Counted from the stretch's first letter, positions 26,325-34,501 are shown. The stretch is 64,000 nucleotides of DNA from Desulfurobacterium atlanticum (GCF_900188395.1 NZ_FZOB01000005.1:62001-126000); one strand, 5' to 3'. Numbers and translations are program-made. Notes: generated from the sequence alone by a model not told the origin.

Positions 26325-26680
26325 GTGAATACCCCTTTTCTAAGGAAGTAGATAACAGCTGCTCCGAGAATTCCTACAAAAATTAAAACGTCTATGAACG
26401 GCACTATTCCTGGAGCTTGCGGGTAAAAAACTGCTACCGGAAAAAGGTATAAAACATCAACATCAAAAGCGAGAAATATAAGGGCATAGAAGTAATAGTT
26501 TATTCCAAACTTGCCCCACGCATCGCCGTGAGGCACCATCCCACACTCATAAGAAGTGTATAAAAGTTCATCTTTGATTTTATGTGAAAGCATCTTTGAA
26601 GCCATTAAAGGACCGACAGCAAAACCGAGCCCACCAAGTAGAAATAGTATAATAGCCAAATGCAACCATGAAAATACCAT
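26297..26680 (-). CDS. nuoA: Complex I subunit NuoA
   Basis: Membrane subunit of 127 residues with three membrane segments. The loop [20 protein letters not shown] with its conserved Cys, and [13 protein letters not shown] in TM2-TM3, are diagnostic. It is the first gene of the operon, with a good ribosome site (aagggagataggt) and a promoter-like sequence upstream. Confidence 0.95.
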   Translation of the reverse strand: MVFSWLHLAIILFLLGGLGFAVGPLMASKMLSHKIKDELLYTSYECGMVPHGDAWGKFGINYYFYALIFLAFDVDVLYLFPVAVFYPQAPGIVPFIDVLIFVGILGAAVIYFLRKGVFTWPRKIHIQ

Positions 26681-26717
26681 ACCTATCTCCCTTAAAAATT
26701 AGCATGTCTGAACATAA

Positions 26718-26745
26718 TTTTTACAAAAATTTTACACCAAGTCAA
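26718..26745 (-). promoter_or_regulatory. Possible promoter of the complex I operon
   Basis: Read on the minus strand: -35 box TTGACT (26745-26740), a 16-base spacer, and -10-like TAAAAA (26723-26718), about 38 bases before the nuoA ATG. The -35 is good and the -10 is weak. Confidence 0.4.
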
Positions 26746-26782
26746 TAGTTGTAATTAATATTATTTTTTCTGCATATGGAAT

Positions 26783-27820
26783 TTATTTAACGTGTATTTT
26801 TCCTTTTCCCTCTTTTACTACACCAACTTCTGAAAATTCTATTTGGTTATTTTTAAGTTCTCTTTCAAATTTTTCTGCGTGTTCTGGAGGAACAGAAATT
26901 AAAAGTCCCCCTGACGTTTGCGGGTCAAACAGAAGAAGTTTTAGCTCTTCTGAAATATGAGATGCGAAAGATACGTTGTCCCCCACATACTCAATATTTT
27001 CATACGTTGCTGCCGGCAGAAGCCCCATTTGAGCAAACTCAAAAGATTGAGGGAGAAAAGAGAAATTTTCACTAAAAATCTCCATATCAACATGGGAAAA
27101 TTTTGCCATTTCAAAAGTGTGCCCTAAAAAGCCAAAACCTGTTATATCGGTGCAGGCGTTTGCACCGATTTTAGTCATAATTTCTGAAGCTTTTTTGTTT
27201 AGTGTTGACATTACTTTTGTCGCTTTTTCAACGGTTGTATCTTTAGCCATGTCAGCTTTTATTGCTGTTGTTATTACTCCTATACCAAGGGGTTTTGTGT
27301 AGTAAAGAATATCTCCCGGTCTGGCAGTTGAGTTTCTGATTATTTTTTCCGGGTGTGCTATTCCCGTTACAGATAGTCCATATTTTGTTTCAAGATCGTC
27401 AACGGTGTGTCCACCAATAAGGGATACTTCAGCTTCTTTTAGTTTATCAGCTCCACCCTGTAATATTTTGGGAAGAAGATTTTCTGGCACTTTACAGGAG
27501 GCAAACATTAGAAGGTTTATTGCGGTAATCGGCGTTCCTCCCATTGCGTATATATCTGATAGGGCGTTGGCAACGGCAATCTGCCCAAACATATAAGGGT
27601 CATCAACAACCGGAGTGATAAAATCGGCCGTTTGAATAAGAGCAATTCTGTCTGTCAATTTATAAACTCCGGCGTCTTCTGCCGTTTCAATACCTACAAT
27701 AACGTCTTTATCCCTATAAATGCTCAGGTTGCTGAGCAGTTTCTCAAGCCCGACCGGGCTAAGCTTTGCTCCTCAGCCTGAAGCTCTTACAGTAGTTGTG
27801 AGCTTAAATTTTTCTTTCAT
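26783..27820 (-). CDS. selD: Selenophosphate synthetase SelD, selenocysteine-containing (in-frame UGA)
   Basis: SelD makes selenophosphate from selenide and ATP for selenoprotein and selenouridine synthesis. The ATG at 27820 opens a 345-residue frame with one in-frame TGA at 27775-27773 (codon 16). The context SGUGAKLSP matches the catalytic loop of SelD (GCGCK in E. coli, Cys17), so UGA is selenocysteine rather than a stop. A bSECIS hairpin follows at once. The remaining marks are normal: DDPYMFGQIAVANALSD, GGHTVDD, CTDITGFGFLGH and FDPQTSGGLLI. Any caller that treats UGA as stop begins the gene at 27658 and loses the active site. The start overlaps the NERD gene stop by four bases. Confidence 0.93.
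27734..27771 (-). promoter_or_regulatory. bSECIS element for UGA-selenocysteine insertion in selD
   Basis: Directly after the UGA the transcript can fold into an outer stem GAGCA/UGCUC (27771-27767 with 27738-27734), an inner CUU/GAG pairing, a bulged U (27746), and an apical stem AGCCC/GGGCU closed by the tetraloop GGUC (27755-27752). The GU in the apical loop and the bulged U just below it are the features SelB recognises in the E. coli fdhF element. The loop lies 17 bases after the UGA, which is within the known range. Confidence 0.88.
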
Positions 27821-28710
27821 ACCTGACTTTTTCCTTTTCTTATGATTTGTTGGCATTTATAACAATAAGCTTTTCCACCAAAAATTTTCTTCCTATCCCA
27901 GCAGTAGAGAGCTTCCTTTTCAGAAATAGTTGCTTTACATTTTGCACAAAAATATTGACGTGGGGGTTTATAATCTGTGATTTTTTCTTTTATATTAAAA
28001 TATTTATACCAGTTTACCTCGCTTTTCCTATGAAAACGAAGAAGTTTTCTTGCGAAGGTTTTTACAGTTTCTTCTGAGGAAAGTTTTACAATGTCCAGAA
28101 TGATTCCTAAGTTTTCAGCATTTTTCTGTGTAATATTGTATATCTGATCTGCTTTAATTATAGAACTTGTATCAAATTTATCTTTTTGAGGTCTTTTAAT
28201 GATTGTATTTGGATGAACAAGCACGTAAGAGAAATATCTTGGTTTGATTCTTATTCCGAAACTTACAGGAAGCAACTTTTCATTTTCTATTATCTCTTTT
28301 AAGAGAGCCTGATGGCGTAAATTCTGTTCTATAGGAGAAGGTATTCCAAATCTGCTTTTTTTATAGTGAATGATAAATTCACCTGTTTCTGTAATTTCTA
28401 TTTTTTGTCCCATATTTTTTGTTTCAAGGATGTAAATGTGGAAAAGTCGGTTTATTAACAGATGGTCTATTTGAGCCACTCGCCCCTTGTATTCAAGTCT
28501 AAGGTCATGTAGGACAAACCAGTTTTTGGAATCTTTGAAGTAGAAGTTTATGAAGTAAGCAGCGTCTTTTTCTCCTTTTATTCCTTTTCTTATTCTGTAA
28601 AGCTCTCTTTCTATGAGAAAAATCTGTCGTTTTGTTAGGTCTTCCCTTTTCAAGAGTTTTTCCAGTTCTTCTATTTCTTTTTTTCTATAAGTGGCTTCTT
28701 TTATAATCAT
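27817..28710 (-). CDS. NERD-domain protein with C-terminal zinc ribbon
   Basis: Protein of 297 residues. Residues about 40-130 form a NERD (nuclease-related) domain: GIKGEKDAAYFI, then VLHDLRLEYKGRVAQIDHLLI, then IYILETKNMG, which has the D...E-x-K pattern of restriction-like nucleases. The C-terminus holds two CxxC pairs (CAKCK and CYKCQ) with a Cys between, typical of a zinc ribbon. The function is unknown; NERD proteins are often linked to DNA processing or stress. It is encoded between rlmH and selD, and its stop overlaps the selD start. Confidence 0.75.
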   Translation of the reverse strand: MIIKEATYRKKEIEELEKLLKREDLTKRQIFLIERELYRIRKGIKGEKDAAYFINFYFKDSKNWFVLHDLRLEYKGRVAQIDHLLINRLFHIYILETKNMGQKIEITETGEFIIHYKKSRFGIPSPIEQNLRHQALLKEIIENEKLLPVSFGIRIKPRYFSYVLVHPNTIIKRPQKDKFDTSSIIKADQIYNITQKNAENLGIILDIVKLSSEETVKTFARKLLRFHRKSEVNWYKYFNIKEKITDYKPPRQYFCAKCKATISEKEALYCWDRKKIFGGKAYCYKCQQIIRKGKSQV

Positions 28711-28716
28711 TCTTAT

Positions 28717-29136
28717 CTACTCCCTGTGGTATGGAGTGTTTCTGATTATCTGAAATCCCCTATATATCTGTTCAAGTAGCACAATCCTTGCAATGTCGTG
28801 CTGCATTGTGAGTTTTGAAAGGGATAAAATCATATCGGAATTCTGCTTTACGGTTTCTGATAAACCATCAGCTCCACCTATTATAAAAGAAATATTAGGG
28901 TGCTTCTCTATAAGCTTTGAAAACTGTACAGAGTCCAACTCTTTTCCCCGTTCATCAAGTGCTATAGTAAATCCTTTTCGTTTTTTCAGTAAGAGATTTC
29001 CTTCTTCATCTTTTGTTCTCTGCTTTTTAATTTCAACAATTTCAAAATTGGTTAGTTTTTCTATCTTTGAACGGTAAAATTCCTGAACCTCTTTTAAGTG
29101 GTGCGGGATCTTCCCCACAGCTATCACTTTTAGCAT
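28717..29136 (-). CDS. rlmH: 23S rRNA pseudouridine(1915) N3-methyltransferase RlmH
   Basis: SPOUT-class methyltransferase, 139 residues, that modifies helix 69 of 23S rRNA. The SAM-binding knot is visible: FTIALDERGKELDS, FIIGGADGLS and MQHDIARIVLLEQIYRGFQIIRNTPYH, a typical RlmH C-terminus. It overlaps the end of rsfS by seven bases, the usual pairing of these two genes. Confidence 0.95.
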   Translation of the reverse strand: MLKVIAVGKIPHHLKEVQEFYRSKIEKLTNFEIVEIKKQRTKDEEGNLLLKKRKGFTIALDERGKELDSVQFSKLIEKHPNISFIIGGADGLSETVKQNSDMILSLSKLTMQHDIARIVLLEQIYRGFQIIRNTPYHRE

Positions 29137-29486
29137 GTTATAAGTTCTTCAACAGATATTTGAGGTGCATCTATCCATAGGTTTTCAAGACTGTAAAGTT
29201 CTCTTATTTCCGGTTTAAAGATATGAATTATTACATCTCCGTAATCTATAAGTATCCAGTTTGCAAGGTCATATCCTTCAATACTAACGGGAGTTATTCC
29301 TTCTTCTTTTAGCTTTTTTGTTATTTCGTCTGCAAGTGTTTTGCCGTGGGTATCTGATAAAGCGGAAACTATCAAAAAATAATCGGCAAGCGCCCCAAGC
29401 CCTGTAAGGTCAAGAATAACAGGCTCTTCAGCTTTTTTGTCAAGTGCCGTTTGAAGTGCAACTTTAAGTTTTTCAAAGGTATCCAA
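29130..29486 (-). CDS. rsfS: Ribosomal silencing factor RsfS
   Basis: RsfS (YbeB/Iojap) binds ribosomal protein uL14 and blocks subunit joining under starvation. The protein (118 residues) has DLTGLGALADYFLIVSA, TVEGYD-like SIEGYDLANWILIDYGDVIIHIF and the acidic C-terminus typical of the family. A ribosome site (ttggaggag) precedes the ATG. It starts a unit with rlmH, the NERD gene and selD. Confidence 0.95.
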   Translation of the reverse strand: MDTFEKLKVALQTALDKKAEEPVILDLTGLGALADYFLIVSALSDTHGKTLADEITKKLKEEGITPVSIEGYDLANWILIDYGDVIIHIFKPEIRELYSLENLWIDAPQISVEELITC

Positions 29487-29564
29487 ACTTTCTCCTCCAA
29501 AAAGATTTTCTCTTTTAATATATTACCAAATTCGGAGATTTATGAAATCAGCGGTGAAATGGCA

Positions 29565-29590
29565 GAGAAGAAAAGGGGGGAACTCCCCCT
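29565..29590 (-). terminator. Intrinsic terminator after thiC
   Basis: On the minus strand, AGGGGG/CCCCCT form a six-pair GC stem with a five-base loop directly after the thiC stop, followed by uuuucuucuc. It separates the thi4-thiC unit from rsfS. Confidence 0.7.
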
Positions 29591-29592
29591 GT

Positions 29593-30897
29593 TTATTTTG
29601 ACTTTTTAACTCTTTCGTTGAATGTTTTTACCGCACATAGGTTTCCACACATACTACAGGTTTCCTCATCTTTTTTAGGTGCTCTTTTTTCCCTGTATTC
29701 TCTTGCTTTATCAGGGTCTATGGCAAGTTCAAACTGTTTTTCCCAGTCAAGTTCATCCCTTGCTTTTGCCATCGCTACGTCCCAATCAATTGCCCCGGGA
29801 ACACCTTTTACTATATCTGCTGCATGCCCTGCGATTTTTGAAGCTATGAGCCCTTCTCTAACGTCGTTTACATCAGGGAGAGCAAGATGTTCAGCTGGAG
29901 TAACATAGCAGAGGAAATCAGCACCGGCTTTTGCAGCTATTGCTCCACCTATTGCTGCAGTTATATGGTCGTATCCGGGAGCTATATCTGTAACAATTGG
30001 ACCTAAAACATAAAACGGTGCTTCGTGACAGAGTCTTTTCTGAAGGATGATATTTGCCTCTACCTGATTTAAAGGAACATGGCCAGGACCCTCCACCATC
30101 ACTTGAACATCGGCTTTCCTTGCTCTATCAACCAGTTCTCCGAGAGTTATAAGCTCCTCTATCTGGCACCTGTCTGTCGCATCAGCAAGACAACCAGGTC
30201 TCATTCCATCACCTAAAGAAAGGGTTACATCATATTTTTTTGCTATCTCAAGAAGTCTGTCATACTGCTCATATAGCGGATTTTCTTTCTCGTTGTAAAC
30301 CATCCATTCTGCGATTAAAGAACCTCCCCTTGAAACGATGTTCATGATTCTTCCTTCTTTCTGAAGCCTTTCAAGGGAGGAAAGGGTCACACCACAGTGA
30401 ACGGTTATAAAATCAACACCGTCCTTACAGTGCCTTTCTATTACATCAAACAGTTCGTCAGGTGTCATTTTCCCGATAAATTCATGTTTCTCTACAGCTT
30501 CAACAACAGCTTCATATATCGGAACAGTTCCCACCATTACCGGTGAATTTGCCACTATAACTTTTCTTGTTGTTTCAATATCTTTCCCTGTTGAAAGGTC
30601 CATAACAGCGTCTGTTCCATACTTAAGTGCAACTTTCAACTTTTCAAGTTCAAGTTGAAGATCCTCAATATCAGCAGAGGTTCCAAGATTAACATTAACC
30701 TTCGTTTTAAGCCCTTTTCCTATACCTTTAGGAATGAAATTTTTATCTTCTCTGTGGTAAATATTTGCAGGAATTACTATAGTTCCATCAATCAACCCCT
30801 GCACTATATAATCAACATCCCTTTTTTCATCTTCTGCTACTTTTTTAACTTCTATAGGAATATCACCCTTTTTAACAAGTTCAACGATAGTAGCCAT
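29593..30897 (-). CDS. thiC: Phosphomethylpyrimidine synthase ThiC
   Basis: Radical SAM enzyme that converts aminoimidazole ribotide to the HMP-P pyrimidine of thiamine. The protein is 434 residues, the short form of ThiC. Typical stretches are VNVNLGTSAD, DAVMDLSTG, DGVDFITVHCGV, LGDGMRPGCLADATD and EGPGHVPL. The C-terminal cluster motif is Cys414-x2-Cys417-x3-Cys421, one residue shorter between the last two than the CX2CX4C of E. coli ThiC; I recall this spacing from archaeal and anaerobe ThiC. The start overlaps the thi4 stop by one base. Confidence 0.95.
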   Translation of the reverse strand: MATIVELVKKGDIPIEVKKVAEDEKRDVDYIVQGLIDGTIVIPANIYHREDKNFIPKGIGKGLKTKVNVNLGTSADIEDLQLELEKLKVALKYGTDAVMDLSTGKDIETTRKVIVANSPVMVGTVPIYEAVVEAVEKHEFIGKMTPDELFDVIERHCKDGVDFITVHCGVTLSSLERLQKEGRIMNIVSRGGSLIAEWMVYNEKENPLYEQYDRLLEIAKKYDVTLSLGDGMRPGCLADATDRCQIEELITLGELVDRARKADVQVMVEGPGHVPLNQVEANIILQKRLCHEAPFYVLGPIVTDIAPGYDHITAAIGGAIAAKAGADFLCYVTPAEHLALPDVNDVREGLIASKIAGHAADIVKGVPGAIDWDVAMAKARDELDWEKQFELAIDPDKAREYREKRAPKKDEETCSMCGNLCAVKTFNERVKKSK

Positions 30898-31700
30898 TAT
30901 TCCTCCACATTATGCTTTAACCTTTCAGCTATCTCTTTGGCTATTTTCTTACCTGACATAAGCATTCCACCAAACACCGGTCCCATTCTGTGAGAACCGC
31001 AAACGGCATTTGCCGCCATCCCGCTTACATAGATTCCAGGATACACTTCCCGACTGTTTTTGACGGTATCTTCTTCACCAACACTTGCCCAGAGCGGCTT
31101 TTCTCCAACCACGCATCCTGTTTTTGTGTCAAGTCTTATGCCAGCCTTTTTCTGAAGTGTGGAAACCACATACGCATCATGCCCTGTAGCATCTATCACA
31201 AATTTTGATTCTATTGTTAGAGGATCAACATGCATACCTGTTATCTCTACAGGAGTCCAGTTGATAACAAGACCGCAAACTCTGTAATCTCCATTCTCTT
31301 TTTTAAGAACAACATCTTCTACGGTTACTCCATTAAATACTTTCGCTCCTGCCTTTACAGCTTTTGAAGCTATTGTTGTTACAGCTTCTACTGAATCTGT
31401 CGTATAGTATCCTTCCTGAAATTTCTCATATCCAACATCAAACTCATCAAGGATTTCTCTTCCCATCTCCTGAACAACGATTTCGTTAAAGAGCATTGCA
31501 CCGCCCCACATTCCGCCGCCGATAGAGAGCTTTCTTTCAAAAAGGGAAACTTTAAAGCCTTCTTTGGCAAGATAATATGCTGCTACAAGTCCAGATGGTC
31601 CACCACCAACAATTGCAACATCCACTTTTAGGTTTGAGAGGAGTTTGTTCATGAACCTTTCTACGATTGCCCTTGAAATTACTACTTCACTTAGTTCCAT
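30897..31700 (-). CDS. thi4: Thiazole synthase Thi4 family, His-type (sulfide-dependent)
   Basis: FAD/NAD-binding protein of 267 residues, Thi4/archaeal ribulose-bisphosphate-like thiazole synthase family. The GxGxxG motif ([19 protein letters not shown]), [11 protein letters not shown] and the end motif [16 protein letters not shown] are characteristic. In yeast Thi4, Cys205 gives up its sulfur; here the same place reads GMHVDP with His157, as in methanogen enzymes that use free sulfide catalytically with iron. The gene is under a TPP riboswitch and overlaps thiC. Confidence 0.92.
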   Translation of the reverse strand: MELSEVVISRAIVERFMNKLLSNLKVDVAIVGGGPSGLVAAYYLAKEGFKVSLFERKLSIGGGMWGGAMLFNEIVVQEMGREILDEFDVGYEKFQEGYYTTDSVEAVTTIASKAVKAGAKVFNGVTVEDVVLKKENGDYRVCGLVINWTPVEITGMHVDPLTIESKFVIDATGHDAYVVSTLQKKAGIRLDTKTGCVVGEKPLWASVGEEDTVKNSREVYPGIYVSGMAANAVCGSHRMGPVFGGMLMSGKKIAKEIAERLKHNVEE

Positions 31701-31727
31701 GCTTTTTTCCTCCTTTTTGTTTTAAAA

Positions 31728-31760
31728 TAAAAAAGCCGCTAACAGTTAACTGTTAGCGGC
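31728..31760 (-). terminator. Riboswitch-controlled intrinsic terminator before thi4
   Basis: A perfect 11-pair stem (gccgctaacag / ctgttagcggc) with loop ttaa is followed in the transcript by UUUUUUAUUUU. It lies about 28 bases before the thi4 start. Its upstream arm overlaps the antiterminator, so only one of the two can form. Confidence 0.9.
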
Positions 31761-31796
31761 TAAAATCTTTGCTTAAACCTCAAGATTTTAGCCGCT
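31755..31796 (-). promoter_or_regulatory. Antiterminator of the TPP riboswitch
   Basis: A perfect 15-pair inverted repeat (agcggctaaaatctt / aagattttagccgct, 31782-31796 and 31755-31769). One arm includes the 3' strand of aptamer stem P1 and the other overlaps the terminator stem, so TPP binding (P1 closed) prevents the antiterminator and allows termination. Confidence 0.85.
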
Positions 31797-31883
31797 CCCT
31801 ACGCCGGTATTACCCGGATCAGGTTCCAAGGGTTGCCTGCACTATGCAGGCTCTCAGGGACTCTTGTCCCACCCCTGCGGCTA
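31789..31883 (-). ncRNA. TPP riboswitch aptamer (THI element)
   Basis: The minus strand carries the conserved THI-box parts in order: GGGGTGGGA, CTGAGA, a variable P3 arm (CCTGCATAGTGCAGG), then AACCTGATC, GGGTAATACC and GGCGTAGGGA. P1 is formed by uagccgc and gcggcua at the two ends (31883-31877 and 31795-31789). It lies upstream of thi4-thiC and lowers their expression when TPP is plentiful. Confidence 0.96.
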
Positions 31884-31921
31884 CAATTTTAATTTATCGG
31901 TAATTTAAAAATTTGCAACTT

Positions 31922-32476
31922 TTATACACACGGAGGAATTTCTATAAGTCCCAAGTTGCCGTCTTTACGTTTATAAAGCACTGCTGCTTTTTTTGTTTTT
32001 GCGTTACAGAAAACAACAAATTCTCTATTTGAACTTAAAAGCTTAACGGCAGCATCTTCAACGGTAATAGGTTTATAGAGCTCGGGCTCTACTTCTACAA
32101 TTCTAATAGGTTTTTCAGTTGTTTCCTCTTCTATGAGAGAAAACTCTTTTATACCTTCTCTGTTGTGTCTTTTATTTTGAACTTTATCTTTCAATCTTCT
32201 TAACTGTTTTTCTGCTGCGTCAACTACTTCGTCTATGGATGTGTAAAGGTCATCTGTTTCTTTCTTTATCCTGATTGTATGGTCAAAAATGTTATAGATT
32301 ACTATTTCTACAGAAGCTCTGTATTTTTCTTTAGATACGATTACATCTGCAAAAACTTCTTCTTTTGCACTTCCAAGATACTTTTCAAGTTTCCCGAATT
32401 TCTCGTTGATTATGGATTTTAGAGCATCTGTCAGGTCAAGGTCTTTTCCGATAATATTAAGCTTTAAGGTAGCCAT
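31922..32476 (-). CDS. hpf: Ribosome hibernation promoting factor, long form
   Basis: Protein of 184 residues with an N-terminal HPF/YfiA domain (MATLKLNIIGKDLDLTDALK, then EYRASVEIVIYNIF-like strand, DDLYTSIDEVVDAAEKQLRR) and the C-terminal dimerisation domain of long HPF (RIVEVEPELYKPITVEDAAVKLLSS). Long HPF joins ribosomes into 100S dimers in resting cells. A good ribosome site (aaaggaggatgggg) precedes the ATG. Confidence 0.93.
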   Translation of the reverse strand: MATLKLNIIGKDLDLTDALKSIINEKFGKLEKYLGSAKEEVFADVIVSKEKYRASVEIVIYNIFDHTIRIKKETDDLYTSIDEVVDAAEKQLRRLKDKVQNKRHNREGIKEFSLIEEETTEKPIRIVEVEPELYKPITVEDAAVKLLSSNREFVVFCNAKTKKAAVLYKRKDGNLGLIEIPPCV

Positions 32477-32546
32477 ACCCCATCCTCCTTTTTCTGGTCT
32501 TATATTTAAAGTATTACTAAATAAATGGTTTGGGAAGAGAGGATTT

Positions 32547-33515
32547 ATGAAAAAAGCTTATTTGCTGTTTTCTGGAGGTCTCGATAGCATTATTGCAGCT
32601 AAACTTTTAAGGAATGCTGGATTTTCTGTCATAGGAGTTCATTTTAAAACACCGTTTTTTGGTAAAAGCGAAAAGGAGTTGAAAAAAGTTGCTGAAACTC
32701 TTAATATAGACCTTGAAATTATTGATATTACCGAAGAATTTTTCCCTGTTCTAAAGAACCCTCCTCACGGATACGGTAAGAATGTAAATCCTTGTATTGA
32801 TTGTAAAGTACTTATGCTGAGAAAACTTAAAGAGATTGCTGGTGATGGGATTATCGCTACAGGAGAGGTTTTAGGCCAGAGACCTATGTCTCAAAGAGGC
32901 GATTCCTTAAAAAGAATAGAACGGATTGCAGGTCTTAAAGGAAGAGTTTTCAGACCCCTTTCAGCCAGGTTGCTTCCAGAGACAGTTTATGAAAAGGAAG
33001 GAATTATTAAAAGAGAGTATTTTCTTGATATTAAAGGTCGTTCAAGAAAACGTTATCCTGAGATAATAGAAAAGATAGGACTTAATATGGAGAATCTTCC
33101 AACGCCTGCAGGGGGGTGCCTTTTAACTGAACCTTCATTTGCTGGAAAGGTAAAAGATTTGATTACACATGACCAGCTAACTGTAAAAGATGCAGAGCTT
33201 TTAAAGATAGGAAGACATTTTCGTATAGGTAAAGGAAAGCTTGTTGTTGGAAGAAATAGGGAAGAGAACCCTAGATTAAAAGAGATATTTGAGGATGGAG
33301 AGATTTTATTATATACTGAAAGTGTACCAGGACCTACAGGTTTACTCAGGTGGGATAGTTCCGATTCAACTGTTGAGCAAGCTGCGATGATTGTTGCAAG
33401 ATATTCTGACGGAAAGGACAGTGATAAAGTTTCTGTAATTGTTAAACAGAATGGGAAAGAGAAAAAGATGGAGGTTTCTCCAGGAATAGATGTTGCACCT
33501 TTCAGGGTAAATTGA
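32547..33515 (+). CDS. PP-loop ATPase (MnmA/ThiI-like) fused to NFACT-R-like domain
   Basis: Protein of 322 residues. The N-terminal half is a PP-loop ATPase: SGGLDS at residues 9-14, a possible catalytic or zinc pair Cys83/Cys86 (NPCIDCK), TGEVLGQRPMSQ and Cys191 (AGGCLLTEP), as in tRNA thiolation enzymes related to MnmA and ThiI. The C-terminal part (about 225-270, LVVGRNREENPRL then ESVPGPTGLLR) resembles the NFACT-R (DUF814) domain. Together they suggest an enzyme that thiolates RNA with sulfide or a persulfide. The ATG at 32547 follows AGAGG; the longer frame from 32406 would run into hpf. The gene is divergent from hpf. Confidence 0.72.
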   Translation: MKKAYLLFSGGLDSIIAAKLLRNAGFSVIGVHFKTPFFGKSEKELKKVAETLNIDLEIIDITEEFFPVLKNPPHGYGKNVNPCIDCKVLMLRKLKEIAGDGIIATGEVLGQRPMSQRGDSLKRIERIAGLKGRVFRPLSARLLPETVYEKEGIIKREYFLDIKGRSRKRYPEIIEKIGLNMENLPTPAGGCLLTEPSFAGKVKDLITHDQLTVKDAELLKIGRHFRIGKGKLVVGRNREENPRLKEIFEDGEILLYTESVPGPTGLLRWDSSDSTVEQAAMIVARYSDGKDSDKVSVIVKQNGKEKKMEVSPGIDVAPFRVN

Positions 33516-33530
33516 ATGTAGGGGGAAAAG

Positions 33531-34001
33531 ATGCCGTTTTTTAAAAAAGTTCTTTATTCTACCGATTTTTCGCCGCTTGCCGGGTATGCTTTTGATTATG
33601 TTAAAAAGTTAAAAAGTGCGGGAATGGAAGAAGTTGTAGTTGTTCATGTGGTCAATGAACTTACCGTTGCACTTCCTGAAGGTGCTGACCTTTTAAAAGA
33701 AAAGGAGATAGTTGAAGTTCTTGATAAGGCAGACCGGGAATACCTGTTGAATGTTATTGAAAGAGCGAGTGTTATTAAAAATGAGCTTGAAAAAGCAGGT
33801 ATTTCTGTGATTCTTAAAATAGTTGCTGGCTCAAATGCTGCTGAAATGATAGTCAGGATTGCTGAAGAGGAAAATGTTAATATGATTGTTATAGGGGCTC
33901 ACGGAAAAGGATTTCTGAAGGAGCTTATACTCGGAAGTGTTTCTCTTGATGTTGTAAGGAAATCTAAATGTCCTGTTTTGCTTATTAAAAAGGGAGACTG
34001 A
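33531..34001 (+). CDS. Universal stress protein (UspA family)
   Basis: Single Usp domain, 156 residues. The family marks are FKKVLYSTDFSPLA at the start, VVVHVV, and the ATP-binding loop GAHGKGFLKELILGSVS. It likely binds nucleotide. It is followed 26 bases on by a second Usp gene of similar sequence, a probable local duplication. The start follows GGGGGAAAAG. Confidence 0.9.
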   Translation: MPFFKKVLYSTDFSPLAGYAFDYVKKLKSAGMEEVVVVHVVNELTVALPEGADLLKEKEIVEVLDKADREYLLNVIERASVIKNELEKAGISVILKIVAGSNAAEMIVRIAEEENVNMIVIGAHGKGFLKELILGSVSLDVVRKSKCPVLLIKKGD

Positions 34002-34027
34002 TTAAAAACAGTTTGGTGGAGTGGGCT

Positions 34028-34501
34028 ATGCCGATGTTTAAAAAGATTTTATACGCCACAGATTTTTCACCACTTGCAAGAGCGGCTATTGAGTATGTGA
34101 AAGGGCTTAAAGATGCCGGGGCGGAAGAGGTGGTGGTTGTTCATGTTATTGATGCAAAAACAACAGGTTTCCCTCAAGGTGTAAACTTGATGGAGAAAAA
34201 AACAGAGTTGATGTTTGAACTTCCTGAAAATGAAGCAAGACAGTTTCGTGAACTTATAGAGATGGCTTATAAGGTAAAAGAAGAAATTGAGGAGGAAGGA
34301 TTGAAAGTAAAGATTTACTTAACAGCTGCTGCTGATTTTTCAGATAGAATTGTTGAAGTAGCACAGGATGAAGAGGCTAAAGTTATAGTTTTAGGTGCAC
34401 ATGGAAAAAGTTTTATTGAGGAGCTTGTTGTTGGAAGTGTTTCTCACGGTGTTATTGAAAAGTCAAAAGTGCCTGTGCTTGTTGTTAAAAAGGGAGAGTG
34501 A
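34028..34501 (+). CDS. Universal stress protein (UspA family), second copy
   Basis: Usp domain of 157 residues, clearly related to the gene just upstream (FKKILYATDFSPLA at the start and GAHGKSFIEELVVGSVSHGV at the nucleotide loop). The ATG at 34028 has GGAG six bases upstream; a TTG at 34013 is less likely. Its stop overlaps the start of the following epimerase gene. Confidence 0.88.
   Translation: MPMFKKILYATDFSPLARAAIEYVKGLKDAGAEEVVVVHVIDAKTTGFPQGVNLMEKKTELMFELPENEARQFRELIEMAYKVKEEIEEEGLKVKIYLTAAADFSDRIVEVAQDEEAKVIVLGAHGKSFIEELVVGSVSHGVIEKSKVPVLVVKKGE

Noticed and set aside
26783-27658. selD as a shorter gene starting at 27658 or as a pseudogene with a premature stop
   Set aside because: The in-frame TGA sits in the SelD active-site motif and is followed at once by a bSECIS-type hairpin; the upstream frame has a proper ATG and conserved sequence.
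32406-32546. Longer start of the PP-loop gene
   Set aside because: It would overlap the divergent hpf gene, and its translation is not conserved in type; the ATG at 32547 has a ribosome site.
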